Below, in pieces: positions 7,678 to 17,139 of a DNA stretch of 64,000 bases. The position numbers and the translations under genes are program-made. Origin of the DNA: Lachnospiraceae bacterium (GTDB taxonomy: Bacteria > Bacillota > Clostridia > Lachnospirales > Lachnospiraceae). The notes under the pieces were generated by a model that made no database searches, had not been told where the DNA came from, and worked only from the letters and a program-made list of their open reading frames with translations. The stretch lies in the NCBI GenBank assembly GCA_017634975.1, contig JAGBMJ010000004.1, positions 1-64,000 on the forward strand. The letters are read 5' to 3'. Within the stretch, counting starts at the first letter, position 1. Each line of letters starts with the position of its first letter.

Positions 7678-8710
7678 CAGGGTCACCTCGCAAATCTTCA
7701 ATTTCTACAGAATAGTTCTGCAGACTTTTTTTGGCACTCAGTATGTCGAAAGGATTTCCATGGACAGTTACAAACAGACTTCCGATGGGCTGGTCTCCGA
7801 CATATTCGATGGAACCGTACAGGATGTTGATATCTACGTGATGTGATCTGGTCACATCCGAGATGACGGATTGTTTTGCTTTGTTTCCCGTGAAGATCAG
7901 ATGAAGGATCTCGTCTTCCGGGCTTTCTTTTTGGAGCTCGCGGATCTCTTTTTCCGATGGAGCACGGAAAATGCTCTCCAGAAATTTCTTTGTAATCCTT
8001 TGTTTCGGATGGGAAAAGACTTCAAAGGTAGAGCCTTTTTCTACGATCCTCCCGTCGTCGATGATCGCCACTTTATTGCAGATACGCTGGATGACGTTCA
8101 TCTGGTGCGTGATCAGGATGATCGTGATCCCGAGTTTTTGATTTAACACAGCCAGCAGATCCAGGATCGAATCGGTTGTTTGCGGATCCAGGGCAGAGGT
8201 TGCTTCATCGCTGAGCAGAATGGCCGGTTCGGCTGCCAGGGATCTGGCTATGGCGACACGCTGTTTTTGACCGCCGGACAACTGACTCGGGAAGGACTTC
8301 TTCTTTTCTGTAAGACCGACGATCCGGAGCAGTTCATCGACTTTATCACGGATAGCATCGGGAGACCGTTTTTTATAACGTAATGGCAGTGCAATGTTAT
8401 CGTATACGTTTTTGGAACGCAGCAGGTTGAAATGCTGAAAGATCATTCCGATCTTTTCCCGAAGGGCCATAAGGCCTTTTTCGTCCAGCGCGGTGACTTC
8501 TTTTCCGTTGATCTTTATGCTGCCGCTATCCGGTTTGTCCAAACCATTGATGCAGCGGATCAGCGTGGATTTACCGGCGCCTGAGAAGCCGATGATGCCA
8601 TAAATGTCGCCTTTTTTGATATCCAGATCGATTCCCTTCAGGACCTGTGTCTCTTCTTTATTTGCATTTATAAAGGTTTTGGTTACGCCGCGGATCTCAA
8701 TATATGACAT
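7655..8710 (-). CDS. metN: MetN methionine importer ATPase
   Basis: ATPase of the methionine importer, 351 residues. Walker A GFSGAGKST, Q-loop IFQHFNLL, signature LSGGQKQRVAIARSLA, Walker B ILLSDEATSALD and H-loop ITHQ are all present. After about residue 265 there is a C-terminal ACT-like NIL domain (SVISDVTRSHHVDINILYGSI), which in MetN binds methionine and shuts transport down (trans-inhibition). Start 8710 was chosen because the AAGGAAGGG site is about nine bases away; the ATG at 8719 touches that site. It is the first gene of metN-metI-metQ-amidohydrolase. No SAM riboswitch was found in the leader. Confidence 0.95.
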   Translation of the reverse strand: MSYIEIRGVTKTFINANKEETQVLKGIDLDIKKGDIYGIIGFSGAGKSTLIRCINGLDKPDSGSIKINGKEVTALDEKGLMALREKIGMIFQHFNLLRSKNVYDNIALPLRYKKRSPDAIRDKVDELLRIVGLTEKKKSFPSQLSGGQKQRVAIARSLAAEPAILLSDEATSALDPQTTDSILDLLAVLNQKLGITIILITHQMNVIQRICNKVAIIDDGRIVEKGSTFEVFSHPKQRITKKFLESIFRAPSEKEIRELQKESPEDEILHLIFTGNKAKQSVISDVTRSHHVDINILYGSIEYVGDQPIGSLFVTVHGNPFDILSAKKSLQNYSVEIEDLRGDPDDTAAIA

Positions 8711-8779
8711 GTGGATCATCCCTTCCTTCGTATCACCTTATCAGTATGGTGGTAGAATAGCATAGAAAACACAGCGTGT

Positions 8780-8810
8780 ATAATAGCCGGTCTTTATAGA
8801 GAGGTATCAA
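8780..8810 (-). promoter_or_regulatory. Possible metN promoter
   Basis: Minus strand: TTGATA (8810-8805) and TATTAT (8785-8780). The spacer is 19 nt, longer than ideal, so this is tentative. Confidence 0.3.
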
Positions 8811-8860
8811 TTTATCTTATGGATCGTCATCCTTCGAAAAGAAGGATTGAGAATTATAAA

Positions 8861-8889
8861 ACCCCCATCTGAAGATGGGGGTCACGACA
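8861..8889 (-). terminator. Terminator of chemoreceptor gene
   Basis: On the minus strand, ACCCCCATC-TTCA-GATGGGGGT forms a 9-bp GC-rich stem with a tetraloop (8882-8861), followed by TTTATAATT. It ends the chemoreceptor transcript ahead of the metN leader. Confidence 0.85.
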
Positions 8890-8935
8890 TTGCACGATGA
8901 AAACATCAGCGCCGGCTTTTCAGTATCTTTATGTA

Positions 8936-11068
8936 TTACTCCGTCTTGAAAGCGGCAATCTCGGATTTGAGCTCACCCATGTTCCGGTCGAGTGTTTCCG
9001 ATACCCGGTTCAGATTTTCCAGATTCTGTACCAGTTCACCGACCACATCATTTACGGCGGCAGTGCCGGCGGCGCTTTCGTCAATGATCTTTGACATATT
9101 CTTCACGGTATCGAGAGTCTCGCCGCGGAGCCGGTCTGCGCGGTCCGTATTGTTGACGGTATCCTGCAGGGCACTAACGACCTGGCCCATCTGCTCTTTC
9201 ATCTGACGGAAGATCGCTACCACATCCTCGATTGCCTGCGTCTGGGCAGCGACCATTTCTACGGCCTTGTGCGCGGAATCAACCGTTTCCTGTGTATGCT
9301 CCGTGATCCGTTCCACATTGTTCTGGATTTCTTTGGCGGCATCCTTGGACTGGTCGGCAAGCTTGCGGATCTCTTCCGCGACAACACTGAAGCCTCTTCC
9401 GGCTTCGCCGGCTCTGGCGGATTCGATCGAAGCATTTAAAGACAGCAGATTGGTCTGACCGGCGATATCTGAGATCAGTGTCACAAATCCGTTGATCTGT
9501 TCGGTCTCGGTCCTGAGCTGCTCGATACTGTTACCGACCTCGGTAGTGATGCTGTTGGTTTCGTCCGCACTTTCTCCGAGGAAAAGCACCTTATCCATAC
9601 CTTCTGTGATCATCAGCTCGGTATCTCTTACCAGACTTTCCACAGAATTTAAGGTGTTGCCGATCTCCTTGATCTCATCTGAGAGCTGATGGGTGATATC
9701 CACACATTCATTTGCATGCGTCTGCTGTGTTTCCATACCGGAATTGATCACACCTACCACATCCGAGATCTTGCGGGAGCGGGTGTCGATCTGTTCTGCG
9801 ACCTCTTTCACATCCGAAGCGGACAGCTCCAGTTCCTGCGTGGCATTGTTTACCTGCGAAACCAGATGTTTGTTGTTTTCGATCATACGGTTGGCAGCGT
9901 AAGCCAGATCCGTAAATTCATCTTTGCCGGAAGCTTTCACCTGTACGGTCAGGTCGCCGTTTTCCACTTCCCCGAGAGACTTGCCGATCTGCTTCATATT
10001 TTTCTGTATGCCGTAAGCAATGAACAGACCGAATACCCCGGCGATGATGCTGGCAAGGATAACCAGTCCGATCGTTACCGTTTTGATCGATTCGGCCTGT
10101 GAAGTGACGATGCTCTTCGGAACCAGAGCGCAGAGCGTGCATCCGCACAGACTGCTTCTCCGATAAATAAACAGATACGTACGGTCAAGATAGCGTATCT
10201 CCTCCGAGCCGCTTAAGTTTTCTTCGGTTTCTTCAACTGCTTCGGCGCCTTCTTCGACCATGGCAGGCAGGATCCTGCTATAGAAGTCCTGCCCATAGAA
10301 AACCGGCTGATCTGCAGGCAGTGCAGAGGCGGCGCCTTCGGGAATATTCTCAAAGATGACTTCCCGGCCGTTTTCCGTTACAAAGCCGATGATCGAACCG
10401 TTACCCAGATCGATCTCCTTCAGACTGTCTTCTATATAAGAAGTAAGAATATCGGCAACGATCACAGCCGTTTTCTGTTCCGAATAGGTCTGGTAGGAGA
10501 GGATATACTCATCTGTTTTGATTCCGAGATGCGCATCCAGTACTTCGTGGGAATCCACCCAGGGTTTCAGACGTTTGCCCTCCATCGGTGCTGCGGCGAC
10601 ATAGTCGGCAAAATTACCGTAAGTAAGATTTCCGGAACCCTGAGGTACCGTAGTAAGAAGCTGCAGATCCGAAGAAGTGTCAATGGTGATGTTTGCGACA
10701 CTCGGATTGCTCTTTTGGATCGTCATAAGACTCGTCCGGTTCTTCTTCAGAACGTCGGCGGTCTGTGTCGCATCGGACAGGCCGAGAAAATACGATCCCA
10801 GGTCTTTATCGTAAGCATACGAATAGGCCTGTTGTGCGATAAAACTGTTGTTTAAGTCGATCTTTTCCATTGCCATATAGATCGTCTGCCCTGTGGATTC
10901 CATAAATTTATCCTGCAGACCGTCCGAAGCCTTATTGTACGCTGCGATACCGACGATGATCATAAAAACGATCGGGATCAGGAAACATAAGATGATCTTG
11001 TTTCGGATGGAATAAAGCATGCTGTGAGAGCGGACTTTTGAAGATGGCGAAATCTTTTTTGAACTCAT
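8936..11068 (-). CDS. Methyl-accepting chemotaxis protein, Cache type
   Basis: Transmembrane chemoreceptor, 710 residues, that signals ligand binding to CheA/CheW. The start at 11068 has AAGGGGG seven bases upstream. Order: basic N-terminus; helix at about residues 23-46 ([20 protein letters not shown]); extracellular Cache-like sensor to about 310; second helix ([20 protein letters not shown]); HAMP; long coiled coil. The conserved hairpin tip reads [20 protein letters not shown], followed by [17 protein letters not shown]. No CheB/CheR tether pentapeptide is seen at the C-terminus. The ligand is unknown. It has its own promoter and terminator. Confidence 0.93.
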   Translation of the reverse strand: MSSKKISPSSKVRSHSMLYSIRNKIILCFLIPIVFMIIVGIAAYNKASDGLQDKFMESTGQTIYMAMEKIDLNNSFIAQQAYSYAYDKDLGSYFLGLSDATQTADVLKKNRTSLMTIQKSNPSVANITIDTSSDLQLLTTVPQGSGNLTYGNFADYVAAAPMEGKRLKPWVDSHEVLDAHLGIKTDEYILSYQTYSEQKTAVIVADILTSYIEDSLKEIDLGNGSIIGFVTENGREVIFENIPEGAASALPADQPVFYGQDFYSRILPAMVEEGAEAVEETEENLSGSEEIRYLDRTYLFIYRRSSLCGCTLCALVPKSIVTSQAESIKTVTIGLVILASIIAGVFGLFIAYGIQKNMKQIGKSLGEVENGDLTVQVKASGKDEFTDLAYAANRMIENNKHLVSQVNNATQELELSASDVKEVAEQIDTRSRKISDVVGVINSGMETQQTHANECVDITHQLSDEIKEIGNTLNSVESLVRDTELMITEGMDKVLFLGESADETNSITTEVGNSIEQLRTETEQINGFVTLISDIAGQTNLLSLNASIESARAGEAGRGFSVVAEEIRKLADQSKDAAKEIQNNVERITEHTQETVDSAHKAVEMVAAQTQAIEDVVAIFRQMKEQMGQVVSALQDTVNNTDRADRLRGETLDTVKNMSKIIDESAAGTAAVNDVVGELVQNLENLNRVSETLDRNMGELKSEIAAFKTE

Positions 11069-11120
11069 ATTGCATCCCCCTTTGCGGAATAAAGGCAAAA
11101 TACAACACCCCTTTTTAAAA

Positions 11121-11149
11121 ATTTTAGCAGTAAACACAAATACGGTCAA
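11121..11149 (-). promoter_or_regulatory. Chemoreceptor promoter
   Basis: Minus strand: TTGACC (11149-11144), 17-nt spacer, TAAAAT (11126-11121), about 50 nt ahead of the start codon. It is a housekeeping-type promoter, not the flagellar sigma type. Confidence 0.75.
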
Positions 11150-11179
11150 ATGAATTGTTTGTGACGTATTGCTCATTTT

Positions 11180-11208
11180 TTGACAAAGAATGCCAAATTT
11201 GGTAGAAT
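11180..11208 (+). promoter_or_regulatory. MATE promoter, predicts leaderless mRNA
   Basis: TTGACA (11180-11185), exact 17-nt spacer, TAGAAT (11203-11208). The expected transcription start, about seven bases after the -10 box, coincides with the A of the MATE ATG at 11216. There is no ribosome site between the -10 box and the start codon. Confidence 0.8.
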
Positions 11209-11215
11209 GCCCCTT

Positions 11216-12610
11216 ATGACTGCGAATTTTCAAAAAGACAGATATTTTGGTGACAAAGCATTTTACAAGATGGTGCTGACCATTGCGGTGCCGATCATGG
11301 TGCAGAATGGGATCTCCAATTTTGTAAGCCTTTTGGATAACCTGATGATCGGACGGGTTGGGACCAATGCACTCTCCGGTGTGGCGATCGCCAACCAGCT
11401 GATGTTTGTGTTCTTCCTGCTCATCTTTGGCGCAACGGCCGGAGTGGGTATATTCACGGCACAGTATCATGGCCTGGGGGATGTGAAAGGGGTACGGGAG
11501 ACCTTTCGGTTCAAAATGGTTGCCAACACCGTACTGTGTCTGCTCAGCATTCTGGTTTTTTACCGGTATTCGGAGGTACTGATCAGCCAGTTTTTAAAGG
11601 GAGAGGGTGCTCCGGAGGATGCGGCGGAAACGCTGCAGATCGGACAGCGGTATATGCGTATCATGCTGATCGGTCTGCTTCCGGTCGGACTCAGCCAGGC
11701 GTATTCCGGGACTTTGCGTGATACCGGTCAGACCAGGGTTCCGATGATCGCCTCTGTGATTGCGATCCTGGTCAATCTTGCGGGAAATGCGCTTCTGATC
11801 TACGGTCTGTTTGGCCTGCCGGCACTGGGAGCAGCCGGTGCAGCCATTGCCACGGTGCTCTCCCGTTTTGTGGAGCTGGGGGTGCTGATGGTCTATACAT
11901 CGACACACAGGAAGCAGCATCCGTTTATTGAAGGGGCGTTCACGCGGTTTTCCATCCCTTTGCGCAGTGTAAAGAAATATGTGCTGAAATCGTTGCCGCT
12001 GATGATCAATGAAACCCTCTGGGCGCTTGGGAATACGATGATGAACCAGAGCTATTCCTATCGCAGCCTGGATGCGGTAGCTGCCTTGAATATTCAGTCG
12101 ACGATCTGGAATCTTCTCGGAGTTGCCTTTTTGGCGATGGGAGAAGCCGTCGGTATCGTAGTCGGACAGATCCTGGGGAGCGGTGATACGGAAAAGGCAA
12201 GGGATCATGCGCGTAAGATGATTACCTTTACGATCTGCTGCGGTCTGGTCTTCGGCCTGGGGATGCTGGTGGTGGCACCGTTTTTTCCGTTACTGTATAA
12301 GACTTCGGATGCGATCCGGCAGATGGCTTCGGGCTTCATTTTTATCACCGGTATCTTTATGCCGTTTGTTGCCTGTATGCACGCATCGTATTTCACGATC
12401 CGCTCGGGCGGCAATACGTTGATCACATTGCTGTTTGACAGCTTTTTTATGTGGATCGTTTCGGTACCCACGGCCTATGTCCTCAGCCGTTATACAGATA
12501 TGTCCGTATATTTAATGCTGCTGATCATCCAGCTCGTGGATCTGATCAAGTGCGTGATCGGTGTTCTTATGGTACGCAGCGGGATCTGGGCCAGAAATAT
12601 TGTAAAGTAA
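11216..12610 (+). CDS. MATE-family efflux transporter
   Basis: Twelve-helix exporter of the MATE family (about 464 residues from 11216), which typically expels cationic drugs or metabolites against Na+ or H+. Family features include the opening [40 protein letters not shown] and the repeated half around [20 protein letters not shown]. The start is placed at 11216 because the promoter -10 box ends at 11208; the in-frame ATG at 11180 lies inside the -35 box and cannot be used with it. The mRNA would then be leaderless. Downstream is a strong terminator, so it is a single-gene unit. The substrate cannot be read from sequence. Confidence 0.92.
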   Translation: MTANFQKDRYFGDKAFYKMVLTIAVPIMVQNGISNFVSLLDNLMIGRVGTNALSGVAIANQLMFVFFLLIFGATAGVGIFTAQYHGLGDVKGVRETFRFKMVANTVLCLLSILVFYRYSEVLISQFLKGEGAPEDAAETLQIGQRYMRIMLIGLLPVGLSQAYSGTLRDTGQTRVPMIASVIAILVNLAGNALLIYGLFGLPALGAAGAAIATVLSRFVELGVLMVYTSTHRKQHPFIEGAFTRFSIPLRSVKKYVLKSLPLMINETLWALGNTMMNQSYSYRSLDAVAALNIQSTIWNLLGVAFLAMGEAVGIVVGQILGSGDTEKARDHARKMITFTICCGLVFGLGMLVVAPFFPLLYKTSDAIRQMASGFIFITGIFMPFVACMHASYFTIRSGGNTLITLLFDSFFMWIVSVPTAYVLSRYTDMSVYLMLLIIQLVDLIKCVIGVLMVRSGIWARNIVK

Positions 12611-12634
12611 GTTGCAAGAATTGATTTTTAGACG

Positions 12635-12669
12635 ACTGTCACTATATTCTTTATAGTGACAGTTTTTTG
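12635..12669 (+). terminator. Strong terminator after MATE gene
   Basis: A perfect 12-bp stem ACTGTCACTATA (12635-12646) / TATAGTGACAGT (12652-12663) with a 5-nt loop, followed by TTTTTTGTTTTT. Confidence 0.92.
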
Positions 12670-12703
12670 TTTTTATGCTATTATATTCAAAACAACGATA
12701 TTA

Positions 12704-12763
12704 TATTAGATTATAGTATTCCGTATTGGATTATAGTGAATTATATTGGATTATATTTTCGAA
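12704..12763 (+). repeat. Three 20-bp iterons ahead of AAA ATPase
   Basis: Three tandem, in-phase 20-bp units at 12704, 12724 and 12744. Each opens with TATTrGATTATA; the middle unit reads TATTGGATTATAGTGAATTA. The last ends 32 bp before the start codon of the ATPase. Spacing of about two helix turns suggests a cooperative protein-binding array, possibly for the ATPase itself or an unseen regulator. The array also contains the AT-rich stretches that would serve as promoter. Confidence 0.7.
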
Positions 12764-12795
12764 AAGAGAATTATATTTATGGCGAGGAAGAAGAA

Positions 12796-13845
12796 ATGAC
12801 GGGAAGAAATCCTTATGCGATCAGTTTCGGGAGAATACCAAATCAGTACATTCGAAGGGATGTATTGATTTATGATATTCTGGATATGCTGATGGCTGAG
12901 CCGGTAATGGAACAGGCATTTAAACTTACCGGTATCCGGGGGACCGGAAAAACCGTGACGATGACTGCGATAGAAAAGGAACTGCGTAATAATGACGGAT
13001 GGATCGTTATCGATCTGAAATCGAATGCGCAGATTACTGAGAATCTGGTAGCTAATCTATACAGCGAAGTACCTTTTTTGGCTAAATATGCGGATGCCAA
13101 TCTGAATCTTTCGGCATTTGGGATTGGAGTGGAATTGAAAAAGCAGAGTCCGATGGTCAGTATTGATGCGGCATTGAAGGCGTTGTTGAAAGAAGTGGTC
13201 AGACATGGAAAAAGGGTGCTGGTTGCAATCGATGAGGTAAGAAAAACGGACGCATTATTGGATTTTGTTCAAGAGTTTCAGATCCTGGTAAGGGAAGAAC
13301 TTCCTGTATTCCTGTTGGTTGCGGGTTTGTATGAAGATATTGAGGACATTGAGAATACAGATGGGTTGACATTTTTCCTTCGGGCAGAGTCTTATGAAAT
13401 GTTACCGCTTAATCTGGATATTATTCGGGAAAACTATAAAGAAACATTGAATCTGTCAAAGGAAACCGCAACGGAGCTGGCGAAGCTTACAAAAGGATAT
13501 GCTTTTGCATATCAGGCGTTCGGTATGTATATGTGGGAGTCGCATAAGGATAAGATTACGGATCTGGTTCTTGCGCAGGTGGATGAGGCACTTGCACAGA
13601 AGGTTTATTTGAAAATATGGGGAGAATTGAAATCTACAGATAAATGGTATCTGGGTTTCATTGTAAAAAAAGAGAGCATGTCCGTAGATGAGCTGTTAAG
13701 TATCACGGGAAAGAAACATAATGAATGGAGTGAACCGAGGAAACGTTTGATCGAAAAGGGAATACTGGATGGCAGGGAGCGCGGAAAAATCTCATTAAAA
13801 CTGCCGAGATTTAAGGAATTTGTGGAACGGATGCAGAGCGATTGA
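12796..13845 (+). CDS. AAA-type ATPase with C-terminal winged helix
   Basis: A 349-residue ATPase of the Orc1/AAA_16-like group found in many Lachnospiraceae, often in several copies; the role is not known. Walker A is GIRGTGKT (46-53) and Walker B VLVAIDE (about 141-147). The last 80 residues (LGFIVKKESMSVDELLSITG and following) look like a small helix-turn-helix domain, as in Orc/Cdc6-like proteins. The start at 12796 follows a GAGGAAG site; a frame back to 12667 runs through the iterons and is not used. It ends 26 nt before the glycosyltransferase gene. It might recognise the iterons upstream, which is inference. Confidence 0.78.
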   Translation: MTGRNPYAISFGRIPNQYIRRDVLIYDILDMLMAEPVMEQAFKLTGIRGTGKTVTMTAIEKELRNNDGWIVIDLKSNAQITENLVANLYSEVPFLAKYADANLNLSAFGIGVELKKQSPMVSIDAALKALLKEVVRHGKRVLVAIDEVRKTDALLDFVQEFQILVREELPVFLLVAGLYEDIEDIENTDGLTFFLRAESYEMLPLNLDIIRENYKETLNLSKETATELAKLTKGYAFAYQAFGMYMWESHKDKITDLVLAQVDEALAQKVYLKIWGELKSTDKWYLGFIVKKESMSVDELLSITGKKHNEWSEPRKRLIEKGILDGRERGKISLKLPRFKEFVERMQSD

Positions 13846-13870
13846 TTATCTTATGGAAAGGGGTAAGGCG

Positions 13871-15415
13871 ATGAATGTATGTTTGTTGAATGATTCTTTT
13901 CCGCCGGTACTGGACGGCGTGGCAAATGTGGTAATGAATTACGGGCGGATCATGAAAGAGGATCTGGGAGCAAATGTGATCGTGGGAACGCCCAGATATC
14001 CGAAGGCGGTGTATACAGGCTATCCGTATGAGGTGGTCGCATATCCGAGCATGAATACGGCGAAACTTGCCAACGGATATCGTACCGGAAATCCGCTGGC
14101 GATGCGGGAAGTGGAGATCATGGCGAAGATGGGAGGAACCGGACCGGATATCATCCACAGCCATTGTCCGGCAGCATCCACCTATATGGCACGTGTACTG
14201 CAGAGGGAAGTGAAAGATCATTATACGCCCATTGTCTTTACCTATCACACGAAATTTGACGAGGATATCCGTAAGGCATTGGGAGAAGGCTTTCTGGAAA
14301 AGGAAACCATCAAGGTCATGGTGAACAATATCTCTGCCTGTGATGAGGTGTGGTTTGTATCAAGAGGGGCCTGCCAAAACTTAAATGATCTGGCGAAGAA
14401 AGTGGATCTGCCGGTTGAATTCGAATGTAAAGTTATGCCCAACGGAGTGGACTTTCCGAAGGGAAAGGCGGATGCGCAGCAGGTAAGGGAAGTGACGAAA
14501 AACTATGACCTGCCGGAGGGCGTTCCGGTCTTTCTGTTTGTCGGACGTATGATGAAGTACAAGGGCCTGCCATTGATCATCGATGCCCTGCGGGGGTTGT
14601 CTGCCTATGGGATCGACTATCGTATGATCTTTATCGGCGGCGGTCTGGATGCGGAAGAGATGCAGACAAGAGTCAGAGATTATGGTATTGCATTGGATAT
14701 TGTCGGAGAGGATAAGAAGATCACGCATTATGAAGGAAGAGAAGATTTTGTGGGAAAGGTGATCTTTACGGGACCGGAGCATGACAGGGAGCGTCTGCGC
14801 GCATGGAATACCAGGGCGGATCTGTTTTTGTTCCCTTCGGTATATGATACAAACGGGATTGTGGTGCGTGAGGCAGCTGCCTGCGGACTCGGAAGCGTTC
14901 TGATCGCGGGTTCCTGCGCGGCAGAGGGGATCACGCATGACAGAAATGGTTTTATAATCGATGAAAGCCCTTCGGCGATGGCGCTGCAGCTGGCGGATCT
15001 TGCAAGACATCCGGAACATATGCGGGATGTGGGGCAGAAAGCAATGGACGAGATTTACATCTCCTGGGATGAGAGCGCGAGGATGGCTTACCGTCGTTAC
15101 GAAGAGATCCTCGGTATGGTGCAGGACGGAACCATGGAACGCCGGAAAAAGCAGGGCGCAGATTATCTCCTGGGAGCAGCTTCCAATCTTGCCAAAGTAT
15201 TTAATATTCCATATGATCTCTATGAAGGGATGAAGGATAATTACCAGGAACTGAAAGAAGACATGGTGGACAGCTTAAAAGAGATCAAGGACAGCATGGA
15301 AGACGGTGTTCGCCAGATGCTGGGCAAAAAGGAAAATGAAGATATTATAGATGATTTTTCGGAGAATGATACGGACGAAAAACAGGAAGACCATAACGAT
15401 ACAGACGAGGGTTAA
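13871..15415 (+). CDS. GT4 glycosyltransferase
   Basis: A retaining GT-B glycosyltransferase of family GT4, 514 residues, resembling diacylglycerol glucosyltransferases. The N-terminal half has NDSFPPVLDGVANVVMNYG and IIHSHCPAA; the C-terminal half has FVGRMMKYKGLPLIIDAL and the nucleotide-sugar site SVYDTNGIVVREAAACG. Residues 420-514 form an unusual charged tail (DNYQELKEDMVDSLKEIKDS, then an Asp/Glu-rich end) that could be amphipathic and bring the enzyme to the membrane. The GH13 gene begins 5 nt after it and a diguanylate cyclase overlaps that, so they form one operon. Acceptor and donor are unknown; glycolipid or intracellular glucan are both possible. Confidence 0.85.
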   Translation: MNVCLLNDSFPPVLDGVANVVMNYGRIMKEDLGANVIVGTPRYPKAVYTGYPYEVVAYPSMNTAKLANGYRTGNPLAMREVEIMAKMGGTGPDIIHSHCPAASTYMARVLQREVKDHYTPIVFTYHTKFDEDIRKALGEGFLEKETIKVMVNNISACDEVWFVSRGACQNLNDLAKKVDLPVEFECKVMPNGVDFPKGKADAQQVREVTKNYDLPEGVPVFLFVGRMMKYKGLPLIIDALRGLSAYGIDYRMIFIGGGLDAEEMQTRVRDYGIALDIVGEDKKITHYEGREDFVGKVIFTGPEHDRERLRAWNTRADLFLFPSVYDTNGIVVREAAACGLGSVLIAGSCAAEGITHDRNGFIIDESPSAMALQLADLARHPEHMRDVGQKAMDEIYISWDESARMAYRRYEEILGMVQDGTMERRKKQGADYLLGAASNLAKVFNIPYDLYEGMKDNYQELKEDMVDSLKEIKDSMEDGVRQMLGKKENEDIIDDFSENDTDEKQEDHNDTDEG

Positions 15416-15420
15416 GAGGT

Positions 15421-17139
15421 ATGGAGTTGCATAACGACTGGTACAAACGCATGAGCTTTTACCAGATCTGGGTGCGTAGTTTCGCGGATGGAAACGGGGA
15501 TGGCATCGGGGATCTGTACGGCGTATACGATAAACTGGAGTATATCAAGTCCCTCGGTGTGGACGGCATCTGGTTTTCTCCGCTGTATCCGTCGCCGAAT
15601 GCGGATTATGGTTATGACATCTCGGATTACCGCGATATCCATCCGGAATACGGCACACTGGAGCAGTTCCAAAAAGTACTGCACAAAGCGCATGAGATGG
15701 GACTGAAGGTGATCATGGATCTGGTGGTGAACCACACTTCGGATGAGCATCCGTGGTTTTTGGAAAGCCGTAAAGGCAGGGATAATCCCTACAGCGATTA
15801 CTATATCTGGCGGGATAAGCCGAACAACTGGGACAGTCTGTTTGAAGGCAAAGCATGGGAATACGATAAAGTGCGCGGACAGTACTATCTGCACATCTTT
15901 GCGAAGAAACAGCCGGATCTGAATATGGACAATCCGAAGGTGCGGGAAGAAGTAAAGGGCATCATGCGGTTCTGGCTGGATATGGGTGTGGACGGATTCC
16001 GCGAGGATGTGATCAATTTTATCTCCAAGAAGGAAGGGCTGCCGAACGGTCTGCCCTTTTTGCCGGCGGTAAACGGTATGCCCTATTATAAAGACGGTCC
16101 GCATATCCACGAGTATATGGCAGAGTTCCGTGCGGTCTGCATGGAATATGACTGTTTCCAGATCGGGGAAGGCCCGATGACAACGGTACAGTCGGCCATG
16201 AAATATCTGACCGGTCCGACCAAGTCGCTGGATATGATGTTTTCCTTCGACCACATGATGGCGGACTGCATTTATACGGAATATGTACACCGTCCGTTTT
16301 CTTTGATCAAACTGAAAAAGGCATTTTCCAGGTGGCAGTATGCCCTGGCGGGAAAAGGCTGGAATTCCCTGTATCTGGAAAACCATGATCATCCCCGCAT
16401 CATCAGCCGCTATGGCAGTACACATTACTGGAGAGAGAGCGGAACGATGCTGGCAGCCAGTTTTATCTTCCAGCAGGGGACACCGTTTATCTATCAGGGG
16501 CAGGAGATCGGGATGACCAATATCCGCCTGCATTCCATTGATGATTATGTGGACGTATCGACCAAGAACAACTACCATACCTATCATTTAAAGGATACGA
16601 TCGAGCGACGGCTGAAACGCATTCATTTATCGAGCAGGGATTCTTCGCGCACTCCGGTGCAGTGGGACAGCTCGCCATACGCCGGTTTTTCGAAGGTCCA
16701 GCCGTGGTTTTATGTGAATCCGAATTACCGGAAGATCAATGTGGCGGCCGAAGAGAAGGATCCGGACAGCATCCTGAATTTTTACCGGAAGTGTCTGGCA
16801 TTGCGCAAGAGTTCCAAAACGCTGATCTACGGGGCGTATAAAGAGTATTTCCCGAAGGATCCGAATATCTATATGTATGAACGCTCCTACGGGGAAGTGC
16901 GTTATCTGATCATCTGTTCTTTTGCAAGGCTGCCGGTGAAGGTGCGCATTCCGCAAAACTATGTCGGGAAAAAGGGACAGCTGATGCTGAGTAATTATCC
17001 GGACGGTCCGCAGGTGATGGCGGATTCGCTGCGCAAGCGGGCGCATCAGGAAGTGAATATGCTGGCAGCGGAGCATGGAATGTTCCGGCCGTACGAAGTC
17101 AGGGTATATCGTTTCCGGGAGAGGGCACGGGAAAAATGA
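15421..17139 (+). CDS. GH13 alpha-glucosidase (oligo-1,6-glucosidase type)
   Basis: Cytosolic retaining alpha-glucosidase, 572 residues, no signal peptide. The conserved regions are DLVVNHTSDEHPWF, nucleophile Asp196 in GFREDVINF, acid/base Glu250 in FQIGEGPM, and transition-state Asp323 in LENHDHPR. The N-terminal start (WYKRMSFYQIWVRSFADGNG) and QEIGMTN are typical of oligo-1,6-glucosidase and related enzymes. Likely substrates are isomalto-oligosaccharides, sucrose or alpha-glucosides; the exact one cannot be read. It follows the GT4 gene by 5 nt with AAGAGGT as ribosome site and overlaps the next gene by 4 nt. Confidence 0.9.
   Translation: MELHNDWYKRMSFYQIWVRSFADGNGDGIGDLYGVYDKLEYIKSLGVDGIWFSPLYPSPNADYGYDISDYRDIHPEYGTLEQFQKVLHKAHEMGLKVIMDLVVNHTSDEHPWFLESRKGRDNPYSDYYIWRDKPNNWDSLFEGKAWEYDKVRGQYYLHIFAKKQPDLNMDNPKVREEVKGIMRFWLDMGVDGFREDVINFISKKEGLPNGLPFLPAVNGMPYYKDGPHIHEYMAEFRAVCMEYDCFQIGEGPMTTVQSAMKYLTGPTKSLDMMFSFDHMMADCIYTEYVHRPFSLIKLKKAFSRWQYALAGKGWNSLYLENHDHPRIISRYGSTHYWRESGTMLAASFIFQQGTPFIYQGQEIGMTNIRLHSIDDYVDVSTKNNYHTYHLKDTIERRLKRIHLSSRDSSRTPVQWDSSPYAGFSKVQPWFYVNPNYRKINVAAEEKDPDSILNFYRKCLALRKSSKTLIYGAYKEYFPKDPNIYMYERSYGEVRYLIICSFARLPVKVRIPQNYVGKKGQLMLSNYPDGPQVMADSLRKRAHQEVNMLAAEHGMFRPYEVRVYRFRERAREK

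Noticed and set aside
8711..8935. SAM riboswitch ahead of metN
   Set aside because: The conserved S-box core was not found on the minus strand; only a weak promoter and the neighbour's terminator are seen.
15412..16587. 391-codon minus-strand frame
   Set aside because: Antisense to the complete GH13 gene with all catalytic residues; shadow.
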